Source of the DNA: Lingula anatina
Lineage: Eukaryota; Brachiopoda; Lingulata; Lingulida; Lingulidae
Reading direction: 5' to 3'
Length of the DNA: 64,000 bases
Assembly (NCBI RefSeq): GCF_001039355.2
Contig: NW_019776064.1
Span: forward strand, 14,746-78,745
Shown here: positions 1 to 10,614 of the stretch, piece by piece
How the letters are laid out: the number at the start of each line of letters is the position of its first letter
Position numbering within the stretch: the first letter of the stretch is position 1
The notes under the pieces: generated by a model
The model's input: the letters and a program-made list of their open reading frames with translations, nothing else
Told to the model about the DNA's origin: nothing
Database searches by the model: none
Program-made: the position numbers and the translations under genes

Positions 1-14
1 GATTTGAATTGATA

Positions 15-1038
15 TTAGTTATTAGCTTGGTAATCGGAAATAATAGAAATTGGCACTTTTCTATCTTCAATCTTATTATAAAACCTTTTTCTTTTTCTTA
101 GCCGTTTGTTTACACGTGCAGAATGACAGACTTTTGCTATGTGTCCTATTTTACCACAACAATTGCAGTTAAAATTGCGAGCAAAACAATTAGTTCTGAG
201 ATGTGTGTACTCACCACATCCTTGACACATCGGCCATTTTCTTATTTGATTTCGTTGTTGAGGATAGTTCGTATGTCCAGCTGATGTTAATTTCTTTGAG
301 CGACGCAGATGCCTGCCGCGTTGGTGCATACGTCTGGGACCTATGAATTTTCCTGGATACGCGAATAGGCTTGCTCTCGTAGGTAAAAAGTTTGTTTCAT
401 TTCTGGTCTCACTTGGGTCTTGCAATAGATGGATCGCAGACTGTGCAATGACGGCGTCATTAATTGAACTCTGAAGACTGTCTATTTTCTCTGTTATCAT
501 TTTTATCATTTTTATGTCATTTCGTTGACCTCTTCTCGTCGGCTGAACTGCGTTTTCTGCAATGCGCGTTGTGCATAAGAGAATCAAAGTCTGTGGGCTC
601 CCTCTGCAATACAAATGGGCGGATTTCGGGTAGTAACCCATTCATTACCACTGTAAAGGCTGTTTTCTCATCTAAACGCGCACGTTTGGCTTCGTGACGC
701 ATCGACTCGATGTACCTTTGTACTGGTTCTTCTGGAAGTTGATGACGCTTGAAAAATTCTGAGGCTTTCTCCCAAGTTTCACCGGATTTCAGTTCATATC
801 GCTGTCGGAACTCACGGACTAGCGATTTCCAGTCTTTCTGTACTTCCACTGTTAAACACTCGTACCAGTTTAACACTGTTTGATTCAGTAAGAGAGGAAA
901 TAAGGCGGTGATTTGTTCATCTTCTAGTTTTTTATACTGCGTATAGTTTTCGAATTGATTTAACCACCTTTCTGCATCTTCGTTTGTGTTACCAGTAAAC
1001 TTTTCTGGCGCTAAAGTCAAATCTGACAACATCTTCAT
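15..1038 (-). pseudogene. gag: Ty3/Gypsy-like retrotransposon gag, frameshifted, left-truncated element
   Basis: This is the gag region of an LTR retrotransposon read on the minus strand. The N-terminal part (1038 down to about 568) opens with MKMLSDLTLAPEKFTG and has the helical capsid pattern of Ty3/Gypsy Gag, including a FPLLLNQTVLNWYECL-like segment. The C-terminal part, in another frame down to position 15, carries two CCHC zinc knuckles of the form C-x2-C-x4-H-x4-C (CQGCGEYTHLRTNC and CNCCGKIGHIAKVC) followed by a basic tail. The two frames overlap at 517-641. Continuity of capsid-type sequence changes frame near 568, which reads as one indel rather than a normal gag/pol junction. No protease or polymerase is visible because the element leaves the window. 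Alternatives are a sequencing error or a programmed shift, but no slippery motif is evident. Confidence 0.85.
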
Positions 1039-1900
1039 TTTTTTCAGTTATTAATTGTTGCTGGCAGTAATGGCTTCTGGTTATTTTCATTACTCAGCAT
1101 ACTCGGTTTTCTCTGCACTGGGGCACTGACGATGTTTGCCCTTGGGTGGATGGTGTGAACCCATCGGTGTCTACGCTCCTGCCGCCGTCATCACCATAAC
1201 TGTATCACCGTTCCGCTTGCCTCGGTAGAGCGGGGATCGATTTTTCCTCCACCACTTGTTATAGTGAGAAATGACGACAGCAGTTTGGAGCTTCCGAACG
1301 TTTATTCACCGACTCTCTCTTCATACAACTTCACAAATATTTATACTCAATTTCTCCGTACTGATCACGCATTTACTTGTTTTCTTTTCCATTGTCTTTG
1401 CGTGATTACAAAATATTTTCCATTCTCATGTTGCAAGTCACTATGCAACATTTCCTTATTAGGTAATCCCTAAGAAACTTGTTTTCAATTAAAGATATCT
1501 AAAATATTATTTGGATTACTCATATTTGGACCTTATCCAAAACTCAGTTATCATGTGATAAATAGATGATCAAAATTATTTTATGTTATGAAATTAACCA
1601 ATCACATTAACTGTTACTGACTTTGACCTTTTCCATCTTTTTCTGACACTAAAAACATGTTCTACACTTGTTGACTCTTGGAGAAACTTAACTTACACTC
1701 AATAACTCTTTGTCTTTTTACTCTTTTCATTCCGCTTTAATTGCTATCTGTAATTAGTGAAAGTGTAAGTAATTTGCTTTACAACACATGCAACTTTCCA
1801 TTCATCTATATATTGTCAGTCACTGTTTCCATTTCTTTCTTTCATGCATAAGACACTTATTCTGGCATGCAGAACATCATCCCATTTTGCTCCCCATGGC
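1039..1900 (-). mobile_element. Probable 5' untranslated leader, primer-binding site and LTR of the gag element
   Basis: Upstream of gag on the minus strand lies a ~200-base leader. At about 1237-1260 the minus strand reads TATAACA AG TGGTGGAGGAAA, the arrangement expected where an LTR ending in CA is followed by a TGG-starting tRNA primer-binding site. The LTR would therefore begin near 1257 and extend rightwards. Its other edge cannot be placed without the partner LTR, which would lie left of the window. The AT-rich stretch to about 1900 has no other recognisable content. Confidence 0.4.
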
Positions 1901-1904
1901 CACA

Positions 1905-2100
1905 TTTTTTCAAATTGAACCGGAGACAAACAGATCCTGGTTGAAATATGACCCACCCACTTGAAAGCTTACGCTTAACCTGTGTATTCCCTTTTCCTGT
2001 GGGAATCCATTCAGTATATATTAGGGAAACATGCAGCAAGCTTTCAAGTGGGCCGGCCAGATTTAATCTAGTGAGCTGTTAGTTCGCGGATCTACTTGCT
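1905..2100. repeat. Foldback (MITE-like) element, family A, diverged copy
   Basis: The two halves are inverted relatives: GACCCACCCACTTGAAAGCTT near 1948-1970 pairs with AAGCTTTCAAGTGGGCCGG near 2036-2056, flanked by AGATC-type ends. The same arrangement recurs at 43600-43765 and 56166-56332, which defines a dispersed family of about 170-190 bp with long terminal inverted repeats. Confidence 0.65.
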
Positions 2101-2689
2101 CTGAACGGCCTTATGCAGCAAATGTGGTCGTGTGATCACTTTTGCAGCTAGCACAATGAATGTATTTGACTGTCATATCCATAACACAATGAACATTATT
2201 GATTTGGAAAACATTTAAACCGAAGCAGTCCACTTATTTGTTTGATAAATAATTGCTTTTCATAATTTGAATTCATTTATTCTTGCATTGCATTTTTTTA
2301 AATTTATGAATATATTTGATTATTATTATTTTGTTTCATTGATTAATTTTATTTCAGGCACAAGATATTTGGAAAGAGTTTGGTACTTCTTCTGTAATTT
2401 TGTGGGGCTTTGCCACACTCACTGGCTTTATGCGATAGAAGTACAAGCAAAGGAACAAGACATGTTACTAGATAGCTACGATATCTTAATACATTTTAGA
2501 TTCACAAAGGATAGCATATCGCTTCGGTTAACCTTTTCACGAATTTGACTGGTATTTAGTGACTCTGGTGACCAGGTCAGAATAGAAAACATATTGCTGA
2601 AGCCGCTGTTGAACCGAACGTGTGACCACAATGGGTCCAAATTTCGGTCCACTTTCACAAATTTGCAGCAACCAATACATCATTAATAT

Positions 2690-3170
2690 ATCAGCAATAC
2701 ATCACTTAATAATATCAATATATGACAAATCAATAACATATAATGTAATAATCATAAACACTGATGTATGGATCAGATGTTGACAGTGAAATGTTGTCAA
2801 AGCTTAACTTTGAAGGGGGCGAAAGGCAACTGCTCTAACTATTAAAGAGAGCATTCACATCGAGAACACCCGAGGACTAGCGAGGCTGAGACCTAAATAT
2901 GGCGGACCTTCATGAAATGAAGACCGCGTAATCCTTTAATAGTCTCTCAATGGCATGAAAGGAAGGATCGATGTGAGTGCCCTCAAACAATACCGGGCAG
3001 TACAATTTTGTAGTAGTAAGAAAGATATCTGTGACAAAAATTACTTGGATTTGATAACGTATTCTGTAAGTGTTGAGTTCTTCAATAACATATTAAAAAA
3101 AGAACGAACAGATACTGAGCCAACACCAAACCTCAATATCAATTATTTTGAATCGTTTACCTGTGTATAA
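2690..3170. repeat. Copy A of a local duplication (partner at 3545-3830)
   Basis: The segment containing CATAAACACTGATGTATGGA is repeated at 3545-3830 with the same order of landmarks. These are an AT-rich lead, the ACTTTGAAGGGGGC-like block, a GGATTTGATAAC block, an AAGAACGAA block and a CTCAATATCAATT-like block. Copy A has about 110 extra bases (about 2842-2950) containing a CCTAAATATGGCGGACC motif typical of foldback family A, so an insertion after duplication is likely. There is no convincing coding content. Confidence 0.6.
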
Positions 3171-3343
3171 TGATAGAGGAACAAAGAGAATTAATATCGA
3201 CAACGATCACGAAATTGTCTGTGGATATATTTAACTCTTAGGAAGAGAATGGACTTCATAATGCTCTCTAAATTGTATACGGATATACCATGCTGCAAAC
3301 ACATAATGAAAACAGTACGAATAACAGCGAACGAAATGTGTTC

Positions 3344-3387
3344 CCATGGACATAATAAGATATTATAATCTCTTATTATGTCCATGG
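3344..3387. repeat. Perfect short hairpin, 17 bp arms
   Basis: CCATGGACATAATAAGA (3344-3360) is followed by a 10-base spacer and its exact reverse complement (3371-3387). No gene is close by. It could be a cruciform-forming site or the core of a very small foldback element. Confidence 0.8.
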
Positions 3388-3544
3388 TGTTCCTAAGGAT
3401 AGATAGGTGCAGACGTAACATGAGATATGTGATGATGTAGAGTTCAATAGGCCTTAGGACCCACACTCCATAAGTCGATGTTTTTAGTTTAAAAGGAGTT
3501 TTATATTCGTACAAATTGCATTGCTTGTTTAGATAGACTGTAAT

Positions 3545-3830
3545 ATATCGTTAAATTATGTTAATATATAATATATCAACAATATATCATTTAAAGGTCA
3601 TAAACACTGATGTATGGATCTGATGTTGACTAAAATGTGGTCAAAGCCCAACTTTGATGGGGGTAAAAAGGAAACTGCTCTTTACTATAGTATTAAGAGA
3701 TTTTTTTGTAATTGGATTTGATAACATTATATTTTGCAAGCGTCTAGTTTTGTAATTACATATTCAAGAAGGAACGAATAAAGCACTGAGCAAACATTAT
3801 AGATCAATATGCATTAATTTGAATTGTTTC
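3545..3830. repeat. Copy B of the local duplication (partner at 2690-3170)
   Basis: This is the shorter copy of the duplicated segment. It shares CATAAACACTGATGTATGGA and downstream blocks with copy A but lacks copy A's ~110 bp insertion. It has diverged by many substitutions, so the duplication is old. Confidence 0.6.
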
Positions 3831-3869
3831 TTATCCTTAATAACGTAATGCGATTGTTTTTTAACATCA

Positions 3870-4135
3870 TTTAGCAACGAGTTATAATGTCCGTATGAAT
3901 TAGTTCATTAAGTCAGTAAGTAACGAGTTAATACCCTAAGTATGGTAGGCCTACTAGTTAATTGCATCAATAAGCATCGGGTTCATTGCGCCAGTAAGCA
4001 ATGAGTTTGTTACGTCAGGACGGAATCAGTTTATTACGTCAGTAAATAAATTTATTACGTCATGAACCAACGAGGTTATTGCGTCAGTAATGAATTAGTT
4101 GATTGCTTCGATAAGCAATTAGTTCATTACAGTGT
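3870..4135. repeat. Degenerate tandem repeat rich in TTACGTCA motifs
   Basis: A loosely repeated unit of roughly 25-30 bases (consensus like AGTTTATTACGTCAGTAAGCAACG) runs through this segment. At least three units keep TTACGTCA and others read TTGCGTCA or TTGCGCCA. TTACGTCA is close to the CREB/ATF site, but no gene start is nearby, so a regulatory role is only a possibility. Confidence 0.6.
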
Positions 4136-4139
4136 ACGT

Positions 4140-5525
4140 CAATAATACACTGCTGCAAGGATCAGATCAGATCCTGGGTCAGCGCTCTGCCGTCGTAGTT
4201 GAGTTCTGTTTAAAAATGATAGTTTCAGGGATATTAATTATTTGTCAGAACGATCATGTTGACTTCAGTTCAACCTTCGTGCTGGCATTCATTTTGCTAT
4301 TGCTGGTAGTGCTTAAACGTCCGATCTTAATCGGAAAAGATTACTTCATTTAAAAAGCAAAACAAAAAATACAAGAATAAAAAGATAAAATCTATATGTT
4401 AACGATTTCACTGCGTCCATTGTATTTATTTTCGTTTATATTATTAATTTTCTTTGCAATGATTTATGAATTTAGTCATACCTGTGTCCTTTTATGGACA
4501 TATTGTAAGGTCTTTGCAAAAAGTGCTTTTACAAAACAGAAGGAAAAGGAAAAAATAAAATTAATCTGCCCCACCCATCTCATCTGCTTCTAATCATACC
4601 AGTACCAGACTTTCACAACGTTGGTCAAATAGGGCTGCTATTCACTTCTCGGAAATGTCAAATTAACTTCGGATCACTTTCCGTGCTGGCATCCATTTCG
4701 TTAAGTCTCTTCCTTCCCCTATTACCACAAATATTAACAACATCGATATCATCCGAACCACGCAGAGAAACAACGCAGGTTATTGGCCAATCGAGGCCGC
4801 TTTCTTTTGCTAAATCCCCCCCCCCCCCCCCCCCAAAAAAAAAAAAAAAAATTGACTTGAAAACTAGTTATTGGCAGTACATAATTATTTTTAAATTCAA
4901 AAATCGCGGGGATATTATTTACTTTCAGTGATGATTTTATTACTGGTGAAAAGTAAGCTATGGTATTTGGCACATGTAATTTAATCCACCCATTATCTGT
5001 AACTAACGTCTATATTTAGCTGTACCTGGGGATTTGGATAATCTGTTCGTACAATTTTATAAGGTCTCGTTATGCCCCAGAAATATTATCTTGGGAATTA
5101 AGATAGATACTAAATATTCAGAAGACGAATCGTCCAAAATTCTATTTTATTGTCCGCCAACACGATACACATGTATTAGTACCAGTATATGTAACTGAAA
5201 TAATAAATAGCAATAATCCTTTAACTGTAGAAGACCAACGCCTGATACTCATCATTTTTAAGATTTTTACTATCATTTTCGACCAATCTTGCGTGTGTAC
5301 GTTCATTAATATAAGTTTGTGCTTGTCATGCACAAAGTGCACATAAACTGGACAAGTTAACCAGTGAGTGCATGCTTTAATACCTTAAACTACCGATTTC
5401 CAGTTCTCGCAAACAAATCGGTCACGATATCATTGGGTTTAGTGTTTATATGGAAGAGGGAACGTCATGAGTATTGTACAGATTAACTATACAGAAAAGC
5501 ACTCAATGATCACAGGCCTGACAGC
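4140..5525. other. Gene-free stretch
   Basis: No exon, RNA gene or clear mobile element was recognised. A C-run followed by an A-run (4817-4850) is low-complexity and may be an assembly-sensitive point. Confidence 0.5.
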
Positions 5526-5526
5526 T

Positions 5527-5529
5527 CAG

Positions 5530-5564
<35 letters not shown>

Positions 5565-5580
5565 TATTATTATTATTATA
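5527..5580. repeat. (TTA)n microsatellite
   Basis: An uninterrupted TTA trinucleotide run with one TTACTA variation. Confidence 0.9.
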
Positions 5581-5589
5581 TATCCATTG

Positions 5590-5770
5590 CAGGTCCGTAG
5601 CTAGCAATTAAAAATGGGGGGGGGGTCGTTTTCTGAAAAAGTGGACCTTTTACCATAAAACCTTCATTTACCTAGATAAAATTTCATCCAGAGTGGACCT
5701 TTTTCCCCAGCAAAAAGGGTGTTTCTTTCGAACCCCCCCCCCCCCCGAATCCCCCCTGGCTACGGGCCTG
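5590..5770. mobile_element. MITE, family B (181 bp), with 5 bp target duplication
   Basis: The ends are inverted: CAGGTCCGTAGCTAGC on the left and the reverse complement of CAGGCCCGTAGCCAGG on the right. CATTG flanks both sides (5585-5589 and 5771-5775). The interior carries GTGGACCTTTTACCATAAAACC and TTCTTTCGAACCCC. Related copies lie at 16027-16350 and 21640-21790. There is no coding capacity, so this is a non-autonomous DNA transposon. Confidence 0.8.
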
Positions 5771-5775
5771 CATTG

Positions 5776-7560
5776 ATTACCAAATCAGTAAGACTACTTC
5801 TCACTTTTAATTTATCTACTGATTCATTTATTTTTTGTCAGTTTCCATTATCATTGTATTCATTGACTCAAAATAACTGATAAATCAATCACCACCAAAA
5901 TGTAGCCCATGGCCGACCTATCTTGACAATTTCGACAAAATCCCTCTTGCATTTTGAGTACTGTCAAACGGACTTCATTCATTACAATTCAATTACTGTC
6001 ATACAGGGTTTATTAATTAGCTAATGAGTTAATACATCACCACCGAAATCTAACCGTTTGCTTCTTCTTTTCCTCCCTACAAGTGGCTTCTGGAAGTTTC
6101 TGAAAATTCTCCCAAATTTTTTTGCATAATGTTGCTGACAGACAGACAAAAGAAACTAAAAACAGACAGACATTCGGTATCAAAAATCATTGGCAAATTG
6201 AATTGAATTCTAAAGCTTTTAAGAAATAAGAATATAATTGCGCTGCTCTTTTTAAATCTATTTGTTTATGTATTCATTTAACCACCGGATAAATTGTTCA
6301 TCAGAAGGCTTTTGGACACTAATTAAGTAGAATCGGTTATCGGTAGTGTTGAGGTGTAAAATACGCGTTTATCAAGTCGCCACTGTCTATCAGCAGATTT
6401 CGCTCGCGTATGACGAGATAACTTCGCCTTGAAGTAGATGCTTGTGCAAACAATCCAGGTCGGACTTCATGACATCGTTCCAATTAAAAAAAGATATGGT
6501 CAACAAGTGGACAAATTGTTTGATTAAATCTGCACTCAGTGGAATGCAATTTGTCTCTTTGGCTATCTGTAAATCAGCGATTAAGTGGCCACTTGGTGGA
6601 AGCGCGATACGCTAGAACGGCCAGTTCGGAGAAAAGAAAATCATTAACCGCGTTCTCTTTTCTTTATCATAATTGTAAACGTTGTTGACAATTAATGTGG
6701 CCCTTGTCCGTTTTGGACAGTTACCAGTGGCCTGAGACACCAAAGTTGACATGGTATCTAAGAGACCTTGGTTGGTGTACGGGATTTTAACGCAAAAATA
6801 ATAGTCAGCAGACGACAGTTTTCTTACACTTTTTTTCTTTTTGAAGTATGCTTCAATTTAATGACCATTATATCATGTATATTCCTCAACCGTTTTTGTT
6901 ATGCTAAGTTCTTTGTTTTGGTCCTCAGCTCGGGAACGCGCATTTCCTATTTCAGGCATCCAGATAGTTAAATCATGACAAATACAAAATAATCGTCATA
7001 ATAAAAATAATAATAATAATATCAATAGAATTACAAAAATACCCATAAAACAACAAAGACAAGTTATTTCTTGCTGCCATATAAAAGTAAAAATGACGAA
7101 TACAAACAAAATAACTCATATATTTAAAGCACGTGTTGTATTATTGTGATATAGTGATAAGCTGAAATAAGTGCGTGCAGGAAAGCTTGCGTGTGTGTCT
7201 ACGCACACACACTTCATGCACCAACCACCTGTTTAGCGTATTAATTTATATGCTTTTGTAATGTGCGCTACAGATAACAAGTGAGGAGTTAATAACGAAG
7301 AAAGAAATAGTTCACGAAAGATGATTTCAAGTGGTAATTTGTACATTCCAAATATGATGCTTAGTAAAATGGCGCTGATTAAATTCACGAACCGTATCTG
7401 TGACGCGTAAACGCCAATAAACACAGTAGTTTCTGTCAAGAAATGTCCGGCTGACAACGCGGAAATACATCTGGACAGTCGAAATAGCGTGTTTAAGGCG
7501 ATTTAGTAAAAGGGTGTAAAATAATAACCCTGGTACGAATTTCGGACGCTCACGACAATG
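5776..7560. other. Gene-free stretch upstream of the secreted-peptide gene
   Basis: AT-rich sequence with a short (TAA)n run near 7006-7022 and a CA/GT-rich hairpin (GTGTGTGTCTACGCACACACAC) near 7190-7212. No exon was recognised on either strand. Confidence 0.5.
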
Positions 7561-7613
7561 GTCATTTGTCTTCATTATTTGAAATGTATTTAAATTTGGC
7601 CGGAAAAAAATAG

Positions 7614-7621
7614 TATAAATA
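7614..7621 (+). promoter_or_regulatory. TATA box of the secreted-peptide gene
   Basis: TATAAATA lies about 90 bases before the start codon at 7710, giving a predicted transcription start near 7645 and a 5' UTR of about 65 bases. A TCAGAAC initiator-like sequence occurs near 7643. A strong TATA box fits a tissue-specific, highly expressed secretory product. Confidence 0.7.
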
Positions 7622-7709
7622 TCAACCCGATTTGCAAAGGTGATCAGAACGCTCTGAAATCCGAATACTGGTATTTTTTGATATTGTTCAACGCGAATCG
7701 AACTGAAAA

Positions 7710-8813
7710 ATGAAGACTTGTGCTCTACTCGTTGTTTTGGTGCTGGCTGCAGTGGTTGTTCACGGTAAGAAGGGTACCTTTATTTATTTATGTTTTTTTT
7801 TCCTATTTTATTCTATTTTGTTTTTCAGTGCCTCTGCCAAGGCGGTTATGTTTTGTCTTTGTTGCTTTGTTAATTAAAAGTCCACCTCAGAAAGTTTTGG
7901 TCGAATTTTAAATTCTGCTAAAACTTCCGGGAAAAGTCAGGTACGATAACTTAGGAAGGTTGGCAGTTTTCCAGTTATAAGTTAATAATGAGGGGTGATC
8001 TGCCCTCTTCCGAGAGGATTGCGCGCCCCCTGAAAGCTTTTCTATTGTTTAATTTTATTTTTGTTTCGTTTTGCGCTAGATTTGATAGCCTTCTTTTTTT
8101 ACATATACATACAAAGATATTGACGAAAATGATGACGTTGAAATTGAATAATCAGAGAACGTGAAATTCAAATTTGAAAAGACATCTAAAGGTAGATCTG
8201 AAAAAGAATTTATGGTTTATTCTTCGGGTAGCTTTATAAGATGTGTGTACGAGCGTTTGTGTATGTTTGCGTGTAACTACGTGTATGTGCGCGTGTTTCT
8301 GTGTTGGAGAGAGAGAGAGAGAGAGGGAGATTAACAGGTATCAATCAATTCCATCATGTTATTTCAGAGACAAATGCTCGCGTTGCTGATGCCGTGTCCT
8401 CCCTGGCCGCTACCTGTACATGCTGTGGTAATACCTGCTCCGGCGTCTCCTGTACCTGCAGTGGGTGTGACTGCGTCGCCAGTGACAAATTGACTAGGGT
8501 AATCTATTCTTTCTTTCTTTCTCTTTGCAGAATAATATTATCTAAAGTTTCGCTTCGCCTTTGACAGTATACATCGAAATAGTTAGCTAGGTTTAATGCG
8601 TTGGATAGAATTAAGGTTTTTTCTTTCTTTCTTTCTAAAACAATATAACTAAAAGTTTCACTTCGCCTATGGCAGCATAGATCTGAATGTTGAGGTGATT
8701 TTTCATATTTTTTAATAAAATTAACGTATTTTCTTGACTGTTTTTTTATTCAACTATTTTTGCTTGACTGAATTTCATTTGTTTTACAGGCACTTAACTA
8801 TAGAAGGGTTTAA
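7710..8813 (+). CDS. Small secreted cysteine-rich peptide (69 aa, three coding exons)
   Basis: Coding exons are 7710-7764, 8368-8498 and 8790-8813, joined in phase at GT-AG introns. The start was chosen because MKTCALLVVLVLAAVVVH is a classic signal peptide and a TATA box lies at the right distance upstream. The mature part has eight cysteines at residues 35, 37, 38, 42, 47, 49, 52 and 54, in the pattern C-x-C-C-x3-C-x4-C-x-C-x2-C-x-C, rich in Ser, Thr and Gly. The rest is Ala/Ser/Val-rich, with a basic tail ending in NYRRV. The CxC and CC motifs recall metallothioneins, but those are cytosolic and lack signal peptides; a disulfide-rich extracellular peptide is equally likely. I do not recognise the family. 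The stop lies nine bases before a further splice donor (8823), so the transcript probably continues into 3' UTR exons. Confidence 0.8.
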
Positions 8814-8982
8814 AGGATTCCAGGTAAGACGAAGATCTTTCGCTCCATCATCGTATTATTCAATTTACAAACACTTTAGAATTATGGTTGCTTATAACGT
8901 AGAACTCTAGTCCATTTTAAAGGATGAATAACAACAAAATTTAGTTCAAATTTATATTTTTGGGCAATTGACAAAATCTTAC

Positions 8983-8983
<1 letters not shown>

Positions 8984-9015
<32 letters not shown>

Positions 9016-9050
9016 AGGAGAAAGCGAGAGAGAGAGAGAGAGAGAGAGCG
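8984..9050. repeat. (GA)n microsatellite
   Basis: An imperfect GA run within the putative 3' UTR intron of the secreted-peptide gene. Confidence 0.9.
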
Positions 9051-9102
9051 ATCACTGCATATTTGACCCTTTCAAATTCAATGTAAATCTGTTTCGCTCC
9101 AG

Positions 9103-9280
9103 GTTTGAAACAAGTCGTCACCGTGCAAGATAGCAAGACTCAACCTTGGAATACTGCATTAACAGAATGATTGTGCTCACTTCAACCGGTTGTATTAAAC
9201 GATAATTAAGAAATTGTGCGAAAATTATAATTCAAAACAAGAAAGAGATTCTAATAAAATACATTTATATAAACTTCTTG
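9103..9280 (+). other. Probable 3' UTR terminal exon of the secreted-peptide gene (copy 1)
   Basis: The sequence after the acceptor TTTCGCTCCAG follows the donor CCAG|GTAAGA at 8823 and ends near a poly(A) signal AATAAA at 9253-9258. It shares GTGCAAGA..AGCAAG and TGGAATACTGCATTAAC with a second copy at 9873-10010, acceptor included. If spliced directly to the second coding exon it would give an immediate stop. Confidence 0.55.
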
Positions 9281-9592
9281 AGTTGTTCTGGAGGAAGCGT
9301 CCTTAAACTCAACTACTAACAACAGTTTGTAAACAGGGGTTAAGGCTCATTTCGTCTCCGTGAGTTATTCATTCTGATATTGATGTTACAATTTGCTAGG
9401 AAGCTTGTTAGAGAACTATTTGAAATGTCGGTTAATATCAGCAACGATCTCGTTCCCTGCCCCCCCCCCCCCCCCCAGTTCATGCTGCCACATAAATTGT
9501 AAACTGATATATCAACTGCTACTTCATGGAATTAATGTGAATATAAGCGAACGATTCTTTTGCAGCGGATAGATAAATTCTTTAATAAATTG

Positions 9593-9778
9593 TGCGTGTG
9601 CGTGTGTGTGTGCGTGTGTGTGTGAGTGCGCGGGCGTGTGTGCGCACGGGTGTGTGCGTCCGCGCGCACAAGTGTGTGTGTGTAAGAGGGTGAGCGGTTT
9701 TTGTCTGGGATGAACCGCTGGACCTAAAAAGTTGGCAAGACAAGCACCTGTTTGGTGACATTATAAATTCTAATCTAT

Positions 9779-9811
<33 letters not shown>
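9593..9811. repeat. GT-rich tract and (CA)n microsatellite between the two 3' exon copies
   Basis: A GT/GC-rich run (9593-9685) and a (CA)n run (9780-9811) lie between the two related exons. Any long open frame here is a by-product of the repeats. Confidence 0.85.
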
Positions 9812-9815
<4 letters not shown>

Positions 9816-9872
9816 AAAGTTCAAGCATAGACACAACCGGTTAAAATTTACTGTAAACCTGTTGCTTCACAG

Positions 9873-10010
9873 GTTTCAAAACCGTTGCCGTGCAAGAAAA
9901 GCAAGGTTTCTTCTTGGAATACTGCATTAACGGAGCGATGTGCCCACTTAAATCGTATTATTCACAAATAGATAATGATTATAAAAAATAATGTACGTAA
10001 ACTTATGTGT
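9873..10010 (+). other. Second copy of the 3' exon (duplicated terminal exon)
   Basis: It begins after the acceptor GTTGCTTCACAG and matches copy 1 at its start, at the GTGCAAGA..AGCAAGG block and at TTGGAATACTGCATTAACGGAG. Spliced in phase to the exon ending at 8498 it would be open for about 32 codons, giving an alternative C-terminus. A poly(A) signal AATAAA occurs at 10149-10154. Whether it is transcribed is unknown. Confidence 0.45.
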
Positions 10011-10360
10011 TCTCCTATAACGGATGTCTTTTAAAGACGACTACGATGTGACATGTAAAGAGCGGTTATTTTGTATCCCACCTGGCGTTGTTTTCTTTGA
10101 AGAAAGTGTACAGTAGTGGTGTGAAAATCGGTATGGATTACGCAAAATAATAAAATTTGTTTATGCAAAAGATATAGGCCTAATTTTCAAAGATAACTTT
10201 TACATAATATGCATAAGGTCTTTTTTTTTCTCTAAGAGCTGCTTAAACCGCAAAATGACAACATTTGGAAATTCATGTATAAAACTGAAATTGTCTTTAA
10301 ATTATTGCGGATTTCGTAAATTCTTAAAGTTCATGCCTATATTATTCACGACAATGTTAG

Positions 10361-10361
10361 A

Positions 10362-10400
<39 letters not shown>

Positions 10401-10425
10401 ATAGATAAATAAATAAATAAATAAA
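10361..10425. repeat. (AAAT)n microsatellite
   Basis: A TAAA tetranucleotide run with one GATA interruption, between the secreted-peptide gene and ADI1. Confidence 0.9.
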
Positions 10426-10614
10426 CTATCAGACCGACATCGTGCACTCTATCAAAAATTATTGCTAAAACAAGTGGCTTAAAAACCAAACAATCAACCA
10501 CAAAACAAGAACAAAATTATTCAAACAGTTAGCCCTATGTTTTACATAAAAATGTACCGCGCGTCCAAGACCAGCCTCTTGGCAACGTTTTTCGGTGTGG
10601 GCTTGTCTTGCAGA

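Noticed and set aside
9582-9836. Cys/Val-rich open frame resembling another cysteine-rich peptide
   Set aside because: The cysteines come from GT-dinucleotide repeats (TGTGTG); there is no signal peptide or splice support.
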